A stretch of DNA of 64,000 bases from Staphylospora marina. GTDB lineage: Bacteria > Bacillota > Bacilli > Thermoactinomycetales > Thermoactinomycetaceae. This document shows, in pieces, positions 23,797 to 31,973 of this stretch; position 1 is the first letter of the stretch; every line of letters begins with the position of its first letter. A model generated the notes under the pieces. The model searched no databases and was not told the origin of the DNA. It worked only from the letters and a program-made list of their open reading frames with translations. The translations under genes and the position numbers were made by a program. The stretch covers positions 2,082,182 to 2,146,181 of the forward strand of contig NZ_CP034118.1 in the NCBI RefSeq assembly GCF_003856495.1, written 5' to 3'.

Positions 23797-23819
23797 AACC
23801 CCGGGAATTTCCCGGGGTT
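23797..23819. terminator. Palindromic hairpin after the nucleoside-recognition gene
   Basis: AACCCCGGGAA/TTCCCGGGGTT, a perfect stem of about ten pairs, 46 bp past the minus-strand stop at 23865. The T tract is weak on either strand. Confidence 0.5.
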
Positions 23820-23864
23820 CCGGTTGATCGGATGGATTCAAAGATCCGCGGAAAGCCGGAACCG

Positions 23865-24815
23865 TTACGGTTTGCCGTCCCCTGCGGTCGCGTACGATTG
23901 CACGGCCGGGACTTTCCACAGTCTGGCGATGACCAGGGTGATCAGAATCGCGGCCGCCAGCCGGATCAGCAGAAGGGGAAGCACGGGAATTCCGAGCGGG
24001 ACAAAGACCAGCGTATCCTCCACGACGGCATGACAGGCGGCCAAAAACACCATGATCAGCGCAATGTCACGGCGGGACAGGTTTTGCTCGCGCGCTTCCT
24101 GGATGATGAGTCCCGCCCCGAAAAACAATCCGGCAAACAGTCCGCTGGCCAGCGTGACGGCTCCCGTCGGCGCAATGCCCAGCAGTTTCATCGCGGGAGC
24201 CAAGAGGCGGGCCGTCCTCTCCATCACTCCCAGATCTTTGAGTACCTGGATCATCAGCATGAGAGGAATGACGATGACGACCAACTGAATGACTCCTTCC
24301 AACGAGGCCAGGATCGCCGATCCCGCCACTTCCATCCACGTGTTCTCTCCCGCCGGCTCCCCGGAAACCAACCGGAATCCGGCCGGACGATCTCCGAACG
24401 GGACCAGCCAGTGAATGAGCAGCGCCGAAACGAGAGCCAAACCGACGCGCACCGAGGCGATCAGCAGGGCGGAGACGCCCACGCGACGGCACAACGCCGT
24501 TTCAATGAACAAATTGTGCGAGAAGCTGAGCATCACCGCCAACACAAACACTTGTTTCACGGTCAGATCGAGCGCCTGAATCGCTCCCAGGGCCGCATAC
24601 AGATTGAGCACGTTTCCGAGCACCAACGGAATGGCCGCTTCTCCCCCGAGACCGAACCACCCCATCACGGGTGACAACAGGTCCGCCAGCAGATCGAGCA
24701 GCGGCGTCTGTTTGGCAAGATGGACGGCAAGCGCCACGGGAAAGACCACCTTGACGAGCTCGAGGGCCGTCTTCCATCCCGACTCGAAGCCTTTTCTCCA
24801 GTTGATCCGCGACAT
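23865..24815 (-). CDS. Nucleoside-recognition (Gate domain) membrane protein
   Basis: 316 residues, about eight to nine membrane segments in two similar halves (VKVVFPVALAVHLAKQTPLL and LEGVIQLVVIVIPLMLMIQV). These carry the Gate/nucleoside-recognition domain also found in SpoVAC-like, SpmA/SpmB and YjiH-type proteins. Conserved loops include SFSHNLFIETALCRRVG and FLAACHAVVEDTLVFV. The transport role is likely, the substrate unknown. GAGGAGAGAACC precedes ATG 24815. Confidence 0.8.
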   Translation of the reverse strand: MSRINWRKGFESGWKTALELVKVVFPVALAVHLAKQTPLLDLLADLLSPVMGWFGLGGEAAIPLVLGNVLNLYAALGAIQALDLTVKQVFVLAVMLSFSHNLFIETALCRRVGVSALLIASVRVGLALVSALLIHWLVPFGDRPAGFRLVSGEPAGENTWMEVAGSAILASLEGVIQLVVIVIPLMLMIQVLKDLGVMERTARLLAPAMKLLGIAPTGAVTLASGLFAGLFFGAGLIIQEAREQNLSRRDIALIMVFLAACHAVVEDTLVFVPLGIPVLPLLLIRLAAAILITLVIARLWKVPAVQSYATAGDGKP

Positions 24816-24903
24816 GGTTCTCTCCTCTCTCCGTTTCTTTCAACGTTCCATCCGCTTCCCCGTCCATCCGACGGACCTCTTCCGGCAGACGACCGGCGAA
24901 GGG

Positions 24904-26310
24904 TCACTGCCCGGCCCTTTCCCCACCCGGTCCTCCGCCGGACACCGTCAACACGCACACCGCTTCCACATGGGCCGTCTCCGGAAACATGTCCACCGGC
25001 ACCACTTTCTCCGGAACATACCCACCCGCGGCAAGCTTGGCCACGTCCTTGGCCAGCGTGGACGGATTGCAGGAGACGTACACCAGGCGGGGCGGCTTCA
25101 CTTCGATCAGCGCGCGGATCAACGCTTCTCCGAGTCCCGTGCGCGGAGGATCGGTGACCACCACATCCGGCCTCAATCCGTCCTTCAGCCACTCCGGAAG
25201 AAGCTCCTCCGCCCGGCCGACGTGAAATTCGGCATGACGGATGCCGTTGATGTCCGCATTTTCCCGTGCGTCTTCGATCGCATCGGGAACGGTGTCCATG
25301 CCGATCACCCGGGCCGCGTCCCGGGCCAGCCACAAGCCGATCGTGCCCGCTCCGCAGTAGGCGTCCACCACCGTCTCCGTTCCGGTGAGACGGGCGGCTT
25401 TGCGTACCTCCTCGTACAGACGGACCGTCTGGACGGGATTGAGCTGAAAGAACGAACGGGCAGACAGGCGGAACTCCAGATCTCCCAAGCGCTCCCTGAG
25501 TTTTTTCGGCCCGAAAAGAACCCGGCTCTTTTCGCCGAGCACCAGCGGGGTTCTGTCCGGATTGTGATTGAGCACGATGCTTTTCACTTCCGGCAGCCGA
25601 CGATGCACCAAGCGTACCAGTTCGTCTTCTTTCGGCAATGTTTCGGTGCGGGAGACGATCATCAGCTGAACATCCCCGAACGCAAAAGAGACCCTCGCCG
25701 CCAGGTGCCTCACCGATCCGCGATGGGTTCTTTCGTCATACACGGGAATATTCAGTTCTCCAAGGATCCCTGCCACTCCGGAAAGAACGCGGTCCAGGAC
25801 CGGATGTTGCACGAGACAACCGCTTGTTTCCACCAACCGGCGGGATCCGGCCGCATAGAGTCCGGTCACCACCCTGCCGCCCACCTTCCGCACCGGCAGT
25901 TGCGCCTTGTTGCGGTAACCGCGGGGTTCGTCCATGACGACCACCGGATCGACGGAAACCTCGTCGAACGGGGTGTAGCGCGCGAACGCCTCTTGCACCA
26001 GCTCCCGTTTCAACCGCTTTTGCATGCGCCGGTCGATGTGCATCAGTTGACACGCCCCGCATTCGCGATAGACGGGACATTCCGGTTTCGTCCGGTAGGC
26101 GGACTTCTTGTTCACCCGGATGATCCGGGCACGGGCATGACGCTTGTCCACCTCCGTCACCCGGGCCGTCACCGTTTCGCCCGGCACGGCTCCTTCCACG
26201 AACACCACCTGTTTGCGGAAATATCCCACGCCCTCCCCGTTGATGCCGATCCGGCGAACGGGGAGTTCGATCACTTCTCCTTTTTTCAGTCGCATCCGAT
26301 ATCCAGACAT
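24904..26310 (-). CDS. rlmD: 23S rRNA (uracil-5-)-methyltransferase, RlmCD/RumA type
   Basis: 468 residues. An N-terminal TRAM domain (GINGEGVGYFRKQVVFVEGA) is followed by iron-sulfur cysteines in CPVYRECGACQLMH with a fourth in SGCLVQHP. The SAM-binding core is VVDAYCGAGTIGLWLA, with VVTDPPRTGLG and the catalytic Cys in YVSCNPSTLAKD. The enzyme makes m5U in 23S rRNA; in Bacillus one enzyme (RlmCD) does both sites. ATG 26310 (MSGYRM) has AAAGGG 8 bases upstream; the longer frame to 26439 has no start signal. Confidence 0.9.
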   Translation of the reverse strand: MSGYRMRLKKGEVIELPVRRIGINGEGVGYFRKQVVFVEGAVPGETVTARVTEVDKRHARARIIRVNKKSAYRTKPECPVYRECGACQLMHIDRRMQKRLKRELVQEAFARYTPFDEVSVDPVVVMDEPRGYRNKAQLPVRKVGGRVVTGLYAAGSRRLVETSGCLVQHPVLDRVLSGVAGILGELNIPVYDERTHRGSVRHLAARVSFAFGDVQLMIVSRTETLPKEDELVRLVHRRLPEVKSIVLNHNPDRTPLVLGEKSRVLFGPKKLRERLGDLEFRLSARSFFQLNPVQTVRLYEEVRKAARLTGTETVVDAYCGAGTIGLWLARDAARVIGMDTVPDAIEDARENADINGIRHAEFHVGRAEELLPEWLKDGLRPDVVVTDPPRTGLGEALIRALIEVKPPRLVYVSCNPSTLAKDVAKLAAGGYVPEKVVPVDMFPETAHVEAVCVLTVSGGGPGGERAGQ

Positions 26311-26640
26311 ATCCAAAAACCCTTTCCGGTTCAGGCTGTTTTCGGGAAAGCTTCCGCTCATGATCCGGAGAGGGGGACCGTCCTCCCGTCCCTCAGACGG
26401 GCATGCCGGCTCAAGCGGATGTGATCCTTCCCGGTTCATCGCTTTCGGAAACTCCCGGATTTATTCTACCCGTTGACAGTCACCGGGGAAAGTGATGGAA
26501 CGAACCCCCGGGGACTTAAGGAAAACCCGGCCCCCCGATTCCGTGAACGATTGGGCGGCCGGGCATTTGCCGAACAGGATGTGCACATCCGCGGGATTTG
26601 ATGTCGGGAAGTGGCCTTCGGTTGGCCATCTTGGAATAAC

Positions 26641-26684
26641 CGCAAAACGGTCCCGCTTTTCCCTTCCGTATCGGAAAGCGGGAC
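26641..26684 (-). terminator. Intrinsic terminator of the SRAP gene
   Basis: TCCCGCTTT/AAAGCGGGA stem (26651-26659 with 26675-26683), followed on the minus strand by CCGTTTTGCGG. Confidence 0.6.
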
Positions 26685-26690
26685 CCTCCT

Positions 26691-27356
26691 TCACTCAACC
26701 GGGTGAATCAGATGTTCTCCCTCCGCCTTCGGGGAATTGACCCGGGTCGACACCGGGTACATTTCCAGGTCCGGATCGGGAACCGACATGAGCAGCTCCC
26801 GGTAAACACCGGGATCGGTGTCCTGCATGTCCAGCCACATCGTTTCCGTTTGCGGCGTCAGAATGACGGGCATGCGATCATGAACATCCCGCGCCCGTTC
26901 GTTCGCTTCGGTGGTGATGATCGTGCAGGAACGGATCACCTGACCGTCCCGCTCCCACTCATCCCACAAGCCGGCAAACGAAAACAGTTTTCCTCCGGGG
27001 AGCCGGATCAGGTACGGCTGCTTTTTGCCTGATACCGCCTTCCATTCGTAGTAACCCGTGGCGGGAATCAGACAGCGGCGCCGTTTCAGCAACCGCCGCC
27101 ACGACGGTTTTTCCGCCAGTGTTTCCGCCCGCGCATTGATCATCCGGAAACGGGGATGAGGCGAGTCGGACCATGCGGGGACCAACCCCCAGCGAAACCA
27201 GTCGGCTTTCATCGTTCCCTCATCCCTCATGACCGTCAGCACGGGCTGGGTGGGCGCGATGTTGTACCGGGGAGGAACCTCCTCCGGCAATGCCTCCAAC
27301 AGAAAGCGCTCCATCAATTCCCGTTTGTCCGCATCCAGCACAAATCGGCCGCACAT
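26691..27356 (-). CDS. SRAP domain protein (YedK/HMCES family)
   Basis: 221 residues. Starts MCGRF, so that Cys2 becomes N-terminal after Met removal, as required to crosslink abasic DNA. Other catalytic residues are visible: Asn in RYNIAPTQ, Glu in GYYEWKAV, His in HDRMPVIL. SRAP proteins shield abasic sites in single-stranded DNA and later release by autoproteolysis. GGGGGAGGAATCGCC before ATG 27356 fixes the start at MCGRF; the open frame upstream would bury the Cys. Confidence 0.93.
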   Translation of the reverse strand: MCGRFVLDADKRELMERFLLEALPEEVPPRYNIAPTQPVLTVMRDEGTMKADWFRWGLVPAWSDSPHPRFRMINARAETLAEKPSWRRLLKRRRCLIPATGYYEWKAVSGKKQPYLIRLPGGKLFSFAGLWDEWERDGQVIRSCTIITTEANERARDVHDRMPVILTPQTETMWLDMQDTDPGVYRELLMSVPDPDLEMYPVSTRVNSPKAEGEHLIHPVE

Positions 27357-27409
27357 GGCGATTCCTCCCCCGGACACCCGAACGCGACCGGGCGTCCCGA
27401 TTTCCTCGC

Positions 27410-28417
27410 TCAAACAATCCGGTTGCGAAGCACTCCGATGCGTTCGATCTCCAGTTCAACGACATCCCCGGGCTCCAGCCAGCGGTGAACCTCCTGCCCC
27501 AGTTCCAGAATGCAACCGGTGCCCACCGTTCCCGAACCGATCACGTCGCCGGGCAACAATTCACAGTCCCTTGATGCCCGTTCGATCATCTGGGCGAAAC
27601 TCCAGTAAAGATCCTTCATGTTGCCTCGAGACACTTCCGTTCCGTTGATGCGAGCCGTCATGGTCAGATCCCAATGTTCCCCCACCCTCCGGTCTTCCAG
27701 TTCATCGAGCGTCACGAGCCACGGTCCGAGAGACGTGGCGAAATCTTTTCCTTTTGCGGGCCCCAAACCGACCGCCATTTCCTTGCGCTGCTCATCACGG
27801 GCGCTCCAGTCGTTCATCACGGTGAATCCCGCGATGTGCTCCAGGGCGCGTTCACGCGGAATGTCCCGCCCCCGCTTGCCGATGACGCACGCGATTTCAA
27901 GTTCAAAATCAAGCCTGTCCGTGTATGAGGGCTTCTTCACCGGATCATCCGGTCCGAAGACCGAACGGTGATTGGAATAATAAAAAACCGGGATCTCGTA
28001 CCACTCGGGAATCATCTGCAGACCCCGTCTCATCCGGGACGTTTTGACATGCTGCTCAAACGCGTAAAAATCCCGGATGCTGGACGGCAGCGGAAGCGGA
28101 GACAACAGCTTCGCTTCCTTCAGGGAAATGGCCACCGGTTCCCCTTCCACCGTCAACCGGTCGGGAGATTGGTTTTCCAACTCCTTCCTCGCCCGGGAAA
28201 TCATGCGCCATTCTCCCTCTCCCCGCTCGAGCAGGGTCATCATGTCGGTCGCCGGCTCATGCGGAAATTCCATCCGTCCATGAACGACCAGCCATTTGGC
28301 CGCCAAACCGGCGTCCACCACCCAGTCGCCGGAAATCCATCCGAGACGTGCACCCGCCGGCCCCTGCGTCTGAATGTTGAGTTCATCCGATTTGACGGTA
28401 TAGGTTGCAAGTTTCAC
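27410..28417 (-). CDS. Fumarylacetoacetate hydrolase (FAH) family protein
   Basis: 335 residues: an N-terminal domain (about 1-100) plus the FAH catalytic domain with RDFYAFEQHVKTSRMRRG, DFELEIACVIGKRGRDIP (metal-binding Glu), FTVMNDWSARDEQRKEM and GSGTVGTGCILELG. It probably hydrolyses a fumarylpyruvate- or acylpyruvate-like compound in aromatic or amino-acid catabolism; the substrate is not assignable. The start is GTG 28417, with GGAGGGG 7 bases upstream. It sits 54 bp upstream of the SRAP gene in the same direction. Confidence 0.88.
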   Translation of the reverse strand: MKLATYTVKSDELNIQTQGPAGARLGWISGDWVVDAGLAAKWLVVHGRMEFPHEPATDMMTLLERGEGEWRMISRARKELENQSPDRLTVEGEPVAISLKEAKLLSPLPLPSSIRDFYAFEQHVKTSRMRRGLQMIPEWYEIPVFYYSNHRSVFGPDDPVKKPSYTDRLDFELEIACVIGKRGRDIPRERALEHIAGFTVMNDWSARDEQRKEMAVGLGPAKGKDFATSLGPWLVTLDELEDRRVGEHWDLTMTARINGTEVSRGNMKDLYWSFAQMIERASRDCELLPGDVIGSGTVGTGCILELGQEVHRWLEPGDVVELEIERIGVLRNRIV

Positions 28418-28493
28418 TCCGATCCCCTCCCTGTTTCAAGAATATTCGGCGAGACCGGACAGTGGCAAGACAAAAAAAGCAGACCCCGCTTTT

Positions 28494-29621
28494 TCACAAG
28501 GTCTGCAAAACGGGAGCGCCGGCCGACAGCGTTTCCCTGACAATCCAGTCGGCGGCATTCTCCGCCTGGAGCGCGGAAAACCGCTCTCTCATTTCCTTCC
28601 GCTTGTAGCGGGGAGAGAAAAATTTGTTCACCTGGATCCGAACCGTGGACGGACGGGTGATCATCGCCACCCGGTGATGCAACAGATAGTGCTGGTTGGC
28701 CTCTTCCTGACCGGGAAACGCCTCGAAGAGCAACATCGGAAGCCGCTTGGCGATCGCTTCGCTGATGGTGAGCCCTCCCGGTTTCGTGACCAACAGGTCG
28801 GCCGCCGACATCCACAATGGAATGTCTTCCCTGTATCCTTCCAACCGGATCAACGGATCGGAAATTTTGTTCCTGAGCTTCCGGAGAAGAGCTTCGTTTT
28901 TTCCGGTCAGAACCGCCACCTGATATCCTTCCGGCCGGCTGAGCTCCTGCACCAGTTGCTCCATCGGTCCCATGCCGGTTCCTCCCCCCATCACCAGCAC
29001 GACGGGAAGGTCCGGGATCAGCCCCAGTCGGCGCTTCGCCTCATCCCGGGAAACCTCCCGATAAAAAGAAGGATCGACGGGAATTCCCGTCTCCACCAGC
29101 CGGCAGCCCGTTTTCCAACGGACCTTTTCCAACCGATCCCTTTCGGGAAGCGCGCGGGGGACGCACAACACTTGCGGTGCACGTACCAACCAGATGGGAT
29201 GCAATTCATAGTCGGTCAGCACTCCGACCGTCTTCACCGGTTCCTGATCCGTCGGACACATCAACAGGGAAAACGGATGGGTGGAAACGATCCGCGTGGG
29301 GCGGATGTCCCGGAACACTTGCCGCAACTTTTTGCGGATCGTCCATCCCATTTTTTCGATCACTTCACACGATGCATGGCGAATCAGTCGATGCTGATGA
29401 GTCCAGTCATACAGGCAGTGATAAAAAGCCGGAAATTTGTTCAACATCCCTGTGTAGCCCGATTGAAGCAAGGGGTGGAACGTCCCGGGAACCAGCTCCA
29501 GGAGATCAATCGTCTCCGCCACCTCGGCGGAACGGGCTCGAAAAGCTTTCTCCAATACCCTGGCCGCCGAATTGTGACCGGTCCCGAAGCCCATGGTCAA
29601 CAGCAGGATCCGTTCGATCGT
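28494..29621 (-). CDS. MGDG-synthase/UgtP-like glycosyltransferase, apparent ACG start
   Basis: 375 residues, GT28-type. The N-terminal MGDG-synthase domain begins IERILLLTMGFGTGHNSAAR, and the C-terminal UDP-sugar site includes VLVMGGGTGMGPMEQL and VTKPGGLTISEAIAKRLPML. Such enzymes glucosylate diacylglycerol for membrane glycolipid and lipoteichoic acid anchors. No ATG/GTG/TTG lies at the proper distance from the strong AAGGAAGGAGG. The codon 5 bases behind it is ACG (29621-29619), giving MIERILLLT. A TATAAT at 29666-29661 would put the RNA start after the only upstream ATG (29708). A TTG at 29600 is possible but has no SD. Confidence 0.82.
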   Translation of the reverse strand, partial: TIERILLLTMGFGTGHNSAARVLEKAFRARSAEVAETIDLLELVPGTFHPLLQSGYTGMLNKFPAFYHCLYDWTHQHRLIRHASCEVIEKMGWTIRKKLRQVFRDIRPTRIVSTHPFSLLMCPTDQEPVKTVGVLTDYELHPIWLVRAPQVLCVPRALPERDRLEKVRWKTGCRLVETGIPVDPSFYREVSRDEAKRRLGLIPDLPVVLVMGGGTGMGPMEQLVQELSRPEGYQVAVLTGKNEALLRKLRNKISDPLIRLEGYREDIPLWMSAADLLVTKPGGLTISEAIAKRLPMLLFEAFPGQEEANQHYLLHHRVAMITRPSTVRIQVNKFFSPRYKRKEMRERFSALQAENAADWIVRETLSAGAPVLQTL

Positions 29622-29750
29622 AACCCCCTCCTTCCTTGTCGGGTCCTGAATGCTACCCTCATTATACCCTGACCGCGGAAAGCCTTTTGCAAGAAACTGA
29701 CAATCCACACCAAACCTTCATCCGGGATGGATGTCCGCTTCATGCCGGAT

Positions 29751-30044
29751 TTACGTGGGGTCGGACCCCTGCCGGCGAGCCATCGTTTCCTGAGCCATCC
29801 GAACAAGTTCCCTGACCGTCGCACCTCCGATGACACCGCCGATTTTTCCTGCATCTTTCGCCCTGATTTGGCCGTTGTCCTCTTTTTTCAGAGGAATTTT
29901 GAGCATGCGGGCCACTTCCAGCCGGATCTCGTCCGGTTGGACCGCGGTCCCGAGCTCCCGGCTCATGACTTCAGCCTTGAACTTGTCCCATTCCCGTCGG
30001 GCTTCCGGTACGAGAAGCCGTCGCCTGCGGGAGCGTGCGGCCAC
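29751..30044 (-). CDS. Alpha/beta-type small acid-soluble spore protein (divergent)
   Basis: 97 residues. The two conserved blocks of alpha/beta SASPs are present: LLVPEARREWDKFKAEVMSR (around the GPR cleavage region) and AKDAGKIGGVIGGATVRELV. They are joined by an unusually long linker (about 25 residues), and the N-terminus is strongly basic (RSRRRR). SASPs coat spore DNA in the A-like form and protect it from UV. AAGGAGGTGG 7 bases upstream places the start at GTG 30044. Longer than the usual 60-75 residues. Confidence 0.8.
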   Translation of the reverse strand: MAARSRRRRLLVPEARREWDKFKAEVMSRELGTAVQPDEIRLEVARMLKIPLKKEDNGQIRAKDAGKIGGVIGGATVRELVRMAQETMARRQGSDPT

Positions 30045-30135
30045 GTCAACCACCTCCTTCAGAGGTAGTTTGCCGGGCATCACATGCAATATGTATCTTC
30101 GAGCCGGTCATACTATTTTACTCTTTTTTCCCGTG

Positions 30136-30199
30136 CAAAAAAAGAATCCCCCGCTCCGGGGCGGGGACACGGTCCCGTCAGCCCCGATCGGCGGGGGAT
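30136..30199 (-). terminator. Intrinsic terminator of the SleB-type hydrolase gene
   Basis: TCCCCCG...CGGGGGA outer stem with internal pairing (30148-30198), followed on the minus strand by TTCTTTTTTTGC. Confidence 0.75.
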
Positions 30200-30204
30200 G
30201 CCAC

Positions 30205-30963
30205 TCATTTCAGGAAAACATGTCTGCCGATCCGGACGGTTTTGCGGTTTTTGGCCCGGTTGAACATCCACTTGGAAGTGGCAATTTCCGGATTGAAATA
30301 ATAAACCGCACCGTGCGTGGGATCTTCTCCCGCCAACGCCCGACGGGCCGCTTCGTACGCCGTTTTGTTCGGCTTGAGTCGGATTTGCCCGTCATCCACC
30401 GCGGTGAAAGCCCCGTCCTGATAAATGACGCCACGGATCGAATTCGGAAAACCGGGGTTCTTGACCCGATTGAGCACCACGGCTGCCACGGCCACCTGTC
30501 CCCGGAAGGACTCCCCTCGAGCTTCCCCGTAAACGGCCCTGGCCAGCAGTTCCAAATCCGACCGGCGCACTCCCGACACAGCGGCGGACTTGCGTGAAGT
30601 CTTGGCGGCGGTCGCTTTTTTGACCGTCGCTTTGGCCGCGGAGCGGTTCATGTTCCGCGCACGGATGTCCGACCGCCGTGCGGGAGATTTCACCATGACA
30701 AACGCATGATCCGTGCCGGATTGCAACAACACATCATGAATGTATGGATGGTGAAATCTTTGTCCCGGATGGTTGTCCAATGCATGGAGGATCCGCCCAC
30801 CCTGAGCCTGCGCGTTCAACACCTCGACCGGATCCGCCGGCGCTCCCTTTTTCGGCTGCGCCAAGGAACCCCGGGCTTCCGCCCATTCCGTCGCGGGAGT
30901 GATCACACAGACCGTCAACGCGGATACCAACAGCAAAAACACGGCTTGTCGCATAACCTTCAT
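30205..30963 (-). CDS. SleB/CwlJ-family cell wall hydrolase, secreted
   Basis: 252 residues. A signal peptide (MKVMRQAVFLLLVSALTVCV, then AEA-R) is followed by a variable region rich in Ala/Lys (about 110-140) and a C-terminal hydrolase_2 domain. That domain contains LARAVYGEARGESFRGQVAV (catalytic Glu), AAVVLNRVKNPGFPNSI and THGAVYYFNPEIATSKW. No peptidoglycan-binding domain precedes it, unlike SleB proper, so it may act in vegetative wall turnover. GAGGAGG sits 5 bases before ATG 30963. A likely c-di-AMP riboswitch occupies the leader. Confidence 0.88.
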   Translation of the reverse strand: MKVMRQAVFLLLVSALTVCVITPATEWAEARGSLAQPKKGAPADPVEVLNAQAQGGRILHALDNHPGQRFHHPYIHDVLLQSGTDHAFVMVKSPARRSDIRARNMNRSAAKATVKKATAAKTSRKSAAVSGVRRSDLELLARAVYGEARGESFRGQVAVAAVVLNRVKNPGFPNSIRGVIYQDGAFTAVDDGQIRLKPNKTAYEAARRALAGEDPTHGAVYYFNPEIATSKWMFNRAKNRKTVRIGRHVFLK

Positions 30964-30977
30964 GAAAACCTCCTCAT

Positions 30978-31092
30978 TGACCTGCCTCCGGGGTGAGCCC
31001 GGGTACGAACCGGGCAGCGGGAGCACATGCTTCACCCCGAGGGAAAGGTTTCTCCGTATCCGGGAGAAAAACCCGGAATCCGGACAGGTTAT
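30978..31092 (-). promoter_or_regulatory. Probable c-di-AMP (ydaO/yuaA-type) riboswitch
   Basis: The leader of the hydrolase gene contains ydaO-like elements in order: TAATAACCTGTCCGGAT, a GGGTTTTTCTCCC hairpin, ATACGGAGAAACC, then CGGGGTGAA, and a 3' part with CTCACCCCGGAGGCAG. A closing helix ACCTG/CAGGT joins the two ends (31088-31084 with 30983-30979). This riboswitch class classically controls cell-wall hydrolases and K+ transporters, matching the gene. My alignment is by eye, not by covariance model. Confidence 0.65.
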
Positions 31093-31111
31093 TACGGCAA
31101 AGCTCTTGGAC

Positions 31112-31140
31112 ATTATAAACATGCCCCGTACACCCCTCAA
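31112..31140 (-). promoter_or_regulatory. Promoter of the riboswitch-hydrolase transcript
   Basis: -35 TTGAGG (31140-31135), 17-bp spacer, -10 TATAAT (31117-31112); the RNA would start near 31105, just ahead of the riboswitch. Confidence 0.65.
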
Positions 31141-31183
31141 TAGTAAACAAAAGGGTCCCAAACCATAAAATCCCTCAAAAAAC

Positions 31184-31220
31184 ACAAAAAAAGACGCAAA
31201 CCCCGTCAGGTTTGCGTCTC
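31184..31220 (-). terminator. Intrinsic terminator of sodA
   Basis: GACGCAAA/TTTGCGTC stem at 31193-31219, followed on the minus strand by TTTTTTTGTG. Confidence 0.8.
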
Positions 31221-31229
31221 TTTCACGAC

Positions 31230-31841
31230 TCAGCCGCGTGCGGCCAGGTACCGCTTGTTGACTTCGTCCCAGTTGACCACGTTCCAGAACGCTTTCACGT
31301 AATCCGGACGTTTGTTTTGATACTTCAGATAGTAGGCATGCTCCCACACATCCAGACCGAGGATGGGGGTGACGCCTTCCATGAGCGGGCTGTCCTGGTT
31401 CGGGGTGCTGGTCACTTCCAGCTTGCCGCCCTTGACCACCAGCCATGCCCAACCGCTGCCGAACCGTTTCAGGGCAGCATCGGTGAACTTTTCCTTGAAA
31501 GCTTCAAAGCTGCCGAATGCTTCGTTGATGGCGGCCGCCAGTTCTCCGGTCGGCTCCCCGCCGCCGTTCGGGCTGAGGATTTGCCAGAACAGAGTGTGGT
31601 TGGCATGTCCGCCCCCGTTGTTGCGCACAGCGGTGCGAATGCCTTCCGGCAGCGCTTCGAGGTTGGAGATCAATTCTTCAACCGTTTTGCCACCCACATC
31701 ATGACCTTCCAGTGCCGCATTCAGGTTGTTGACATAGGTTGCGTGATGGCGGCTGTGGTGGATTTCCATGGTCTGAGCATCGATATGCGGCTCGAGCGCG
31801 TTGTAAGCGTAAGGAAGCGAAGGCAGTTCGTACTTGGCCAT
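31230..31841 (-). CDS. sodA: Superoxide dismutase (Mn/Fe)
   Basis: 203 residues, full length. Opens [20 protein letters not shown]. Metal ligands are present: His in [14 protein letters not shown], His in [11 protein letters not shown], Asp and His in [14 protein letters not shown]. The [12 protein letters not shown] pattern and the local residues fit the Mn-type more than the Fe-type. It dismutates superoxide in the cytoplasm. AGGAGGGG lies 9 bases before ATG 31841. A likely promoter has TTGACT around 31951 on the minus strand with an AT-rich -10. Monocistronic. Confidence 0.95.
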   Translation of the reverse strand: MAKYELPSLPYAYNALEPHIDAQTMEIHHSRHHATYVNNLNAALEGHDVGGKTVEELISNLEALPEGIRTAVRNNGGGHANHTLFWQILSPNGGGEPTGELAAAINEAFGSFEAFKEKFTDAALKRFGSGWAWLVVKGGKLEVTSTPNQDSPLMEGVTPILGLDVWEHAYYLKYQNKRPDYVKAFWNVVNWDEVNKRYLAARG

Positions 31842-31973
31842 GTCAGATCCCCTCCTGATATGTAAAAATCGGGGCAACCCCGCTTGAGAACATAAGGTTC
31901 CCGAAAAAGGCGCCCAATATTATTATGGAAAAACGGTCCGATTTAGTCAACAAATTGGTTTCAAAAGTCTGAA

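Noticed and set aside
24816-25333. Long minus-strand frame 24665-25333 antisense to or overlapping the RlmCD gene
   Set aside because: Composition is Gly/Arg-rich shadow coding of the true genes on either side, with no start signal.
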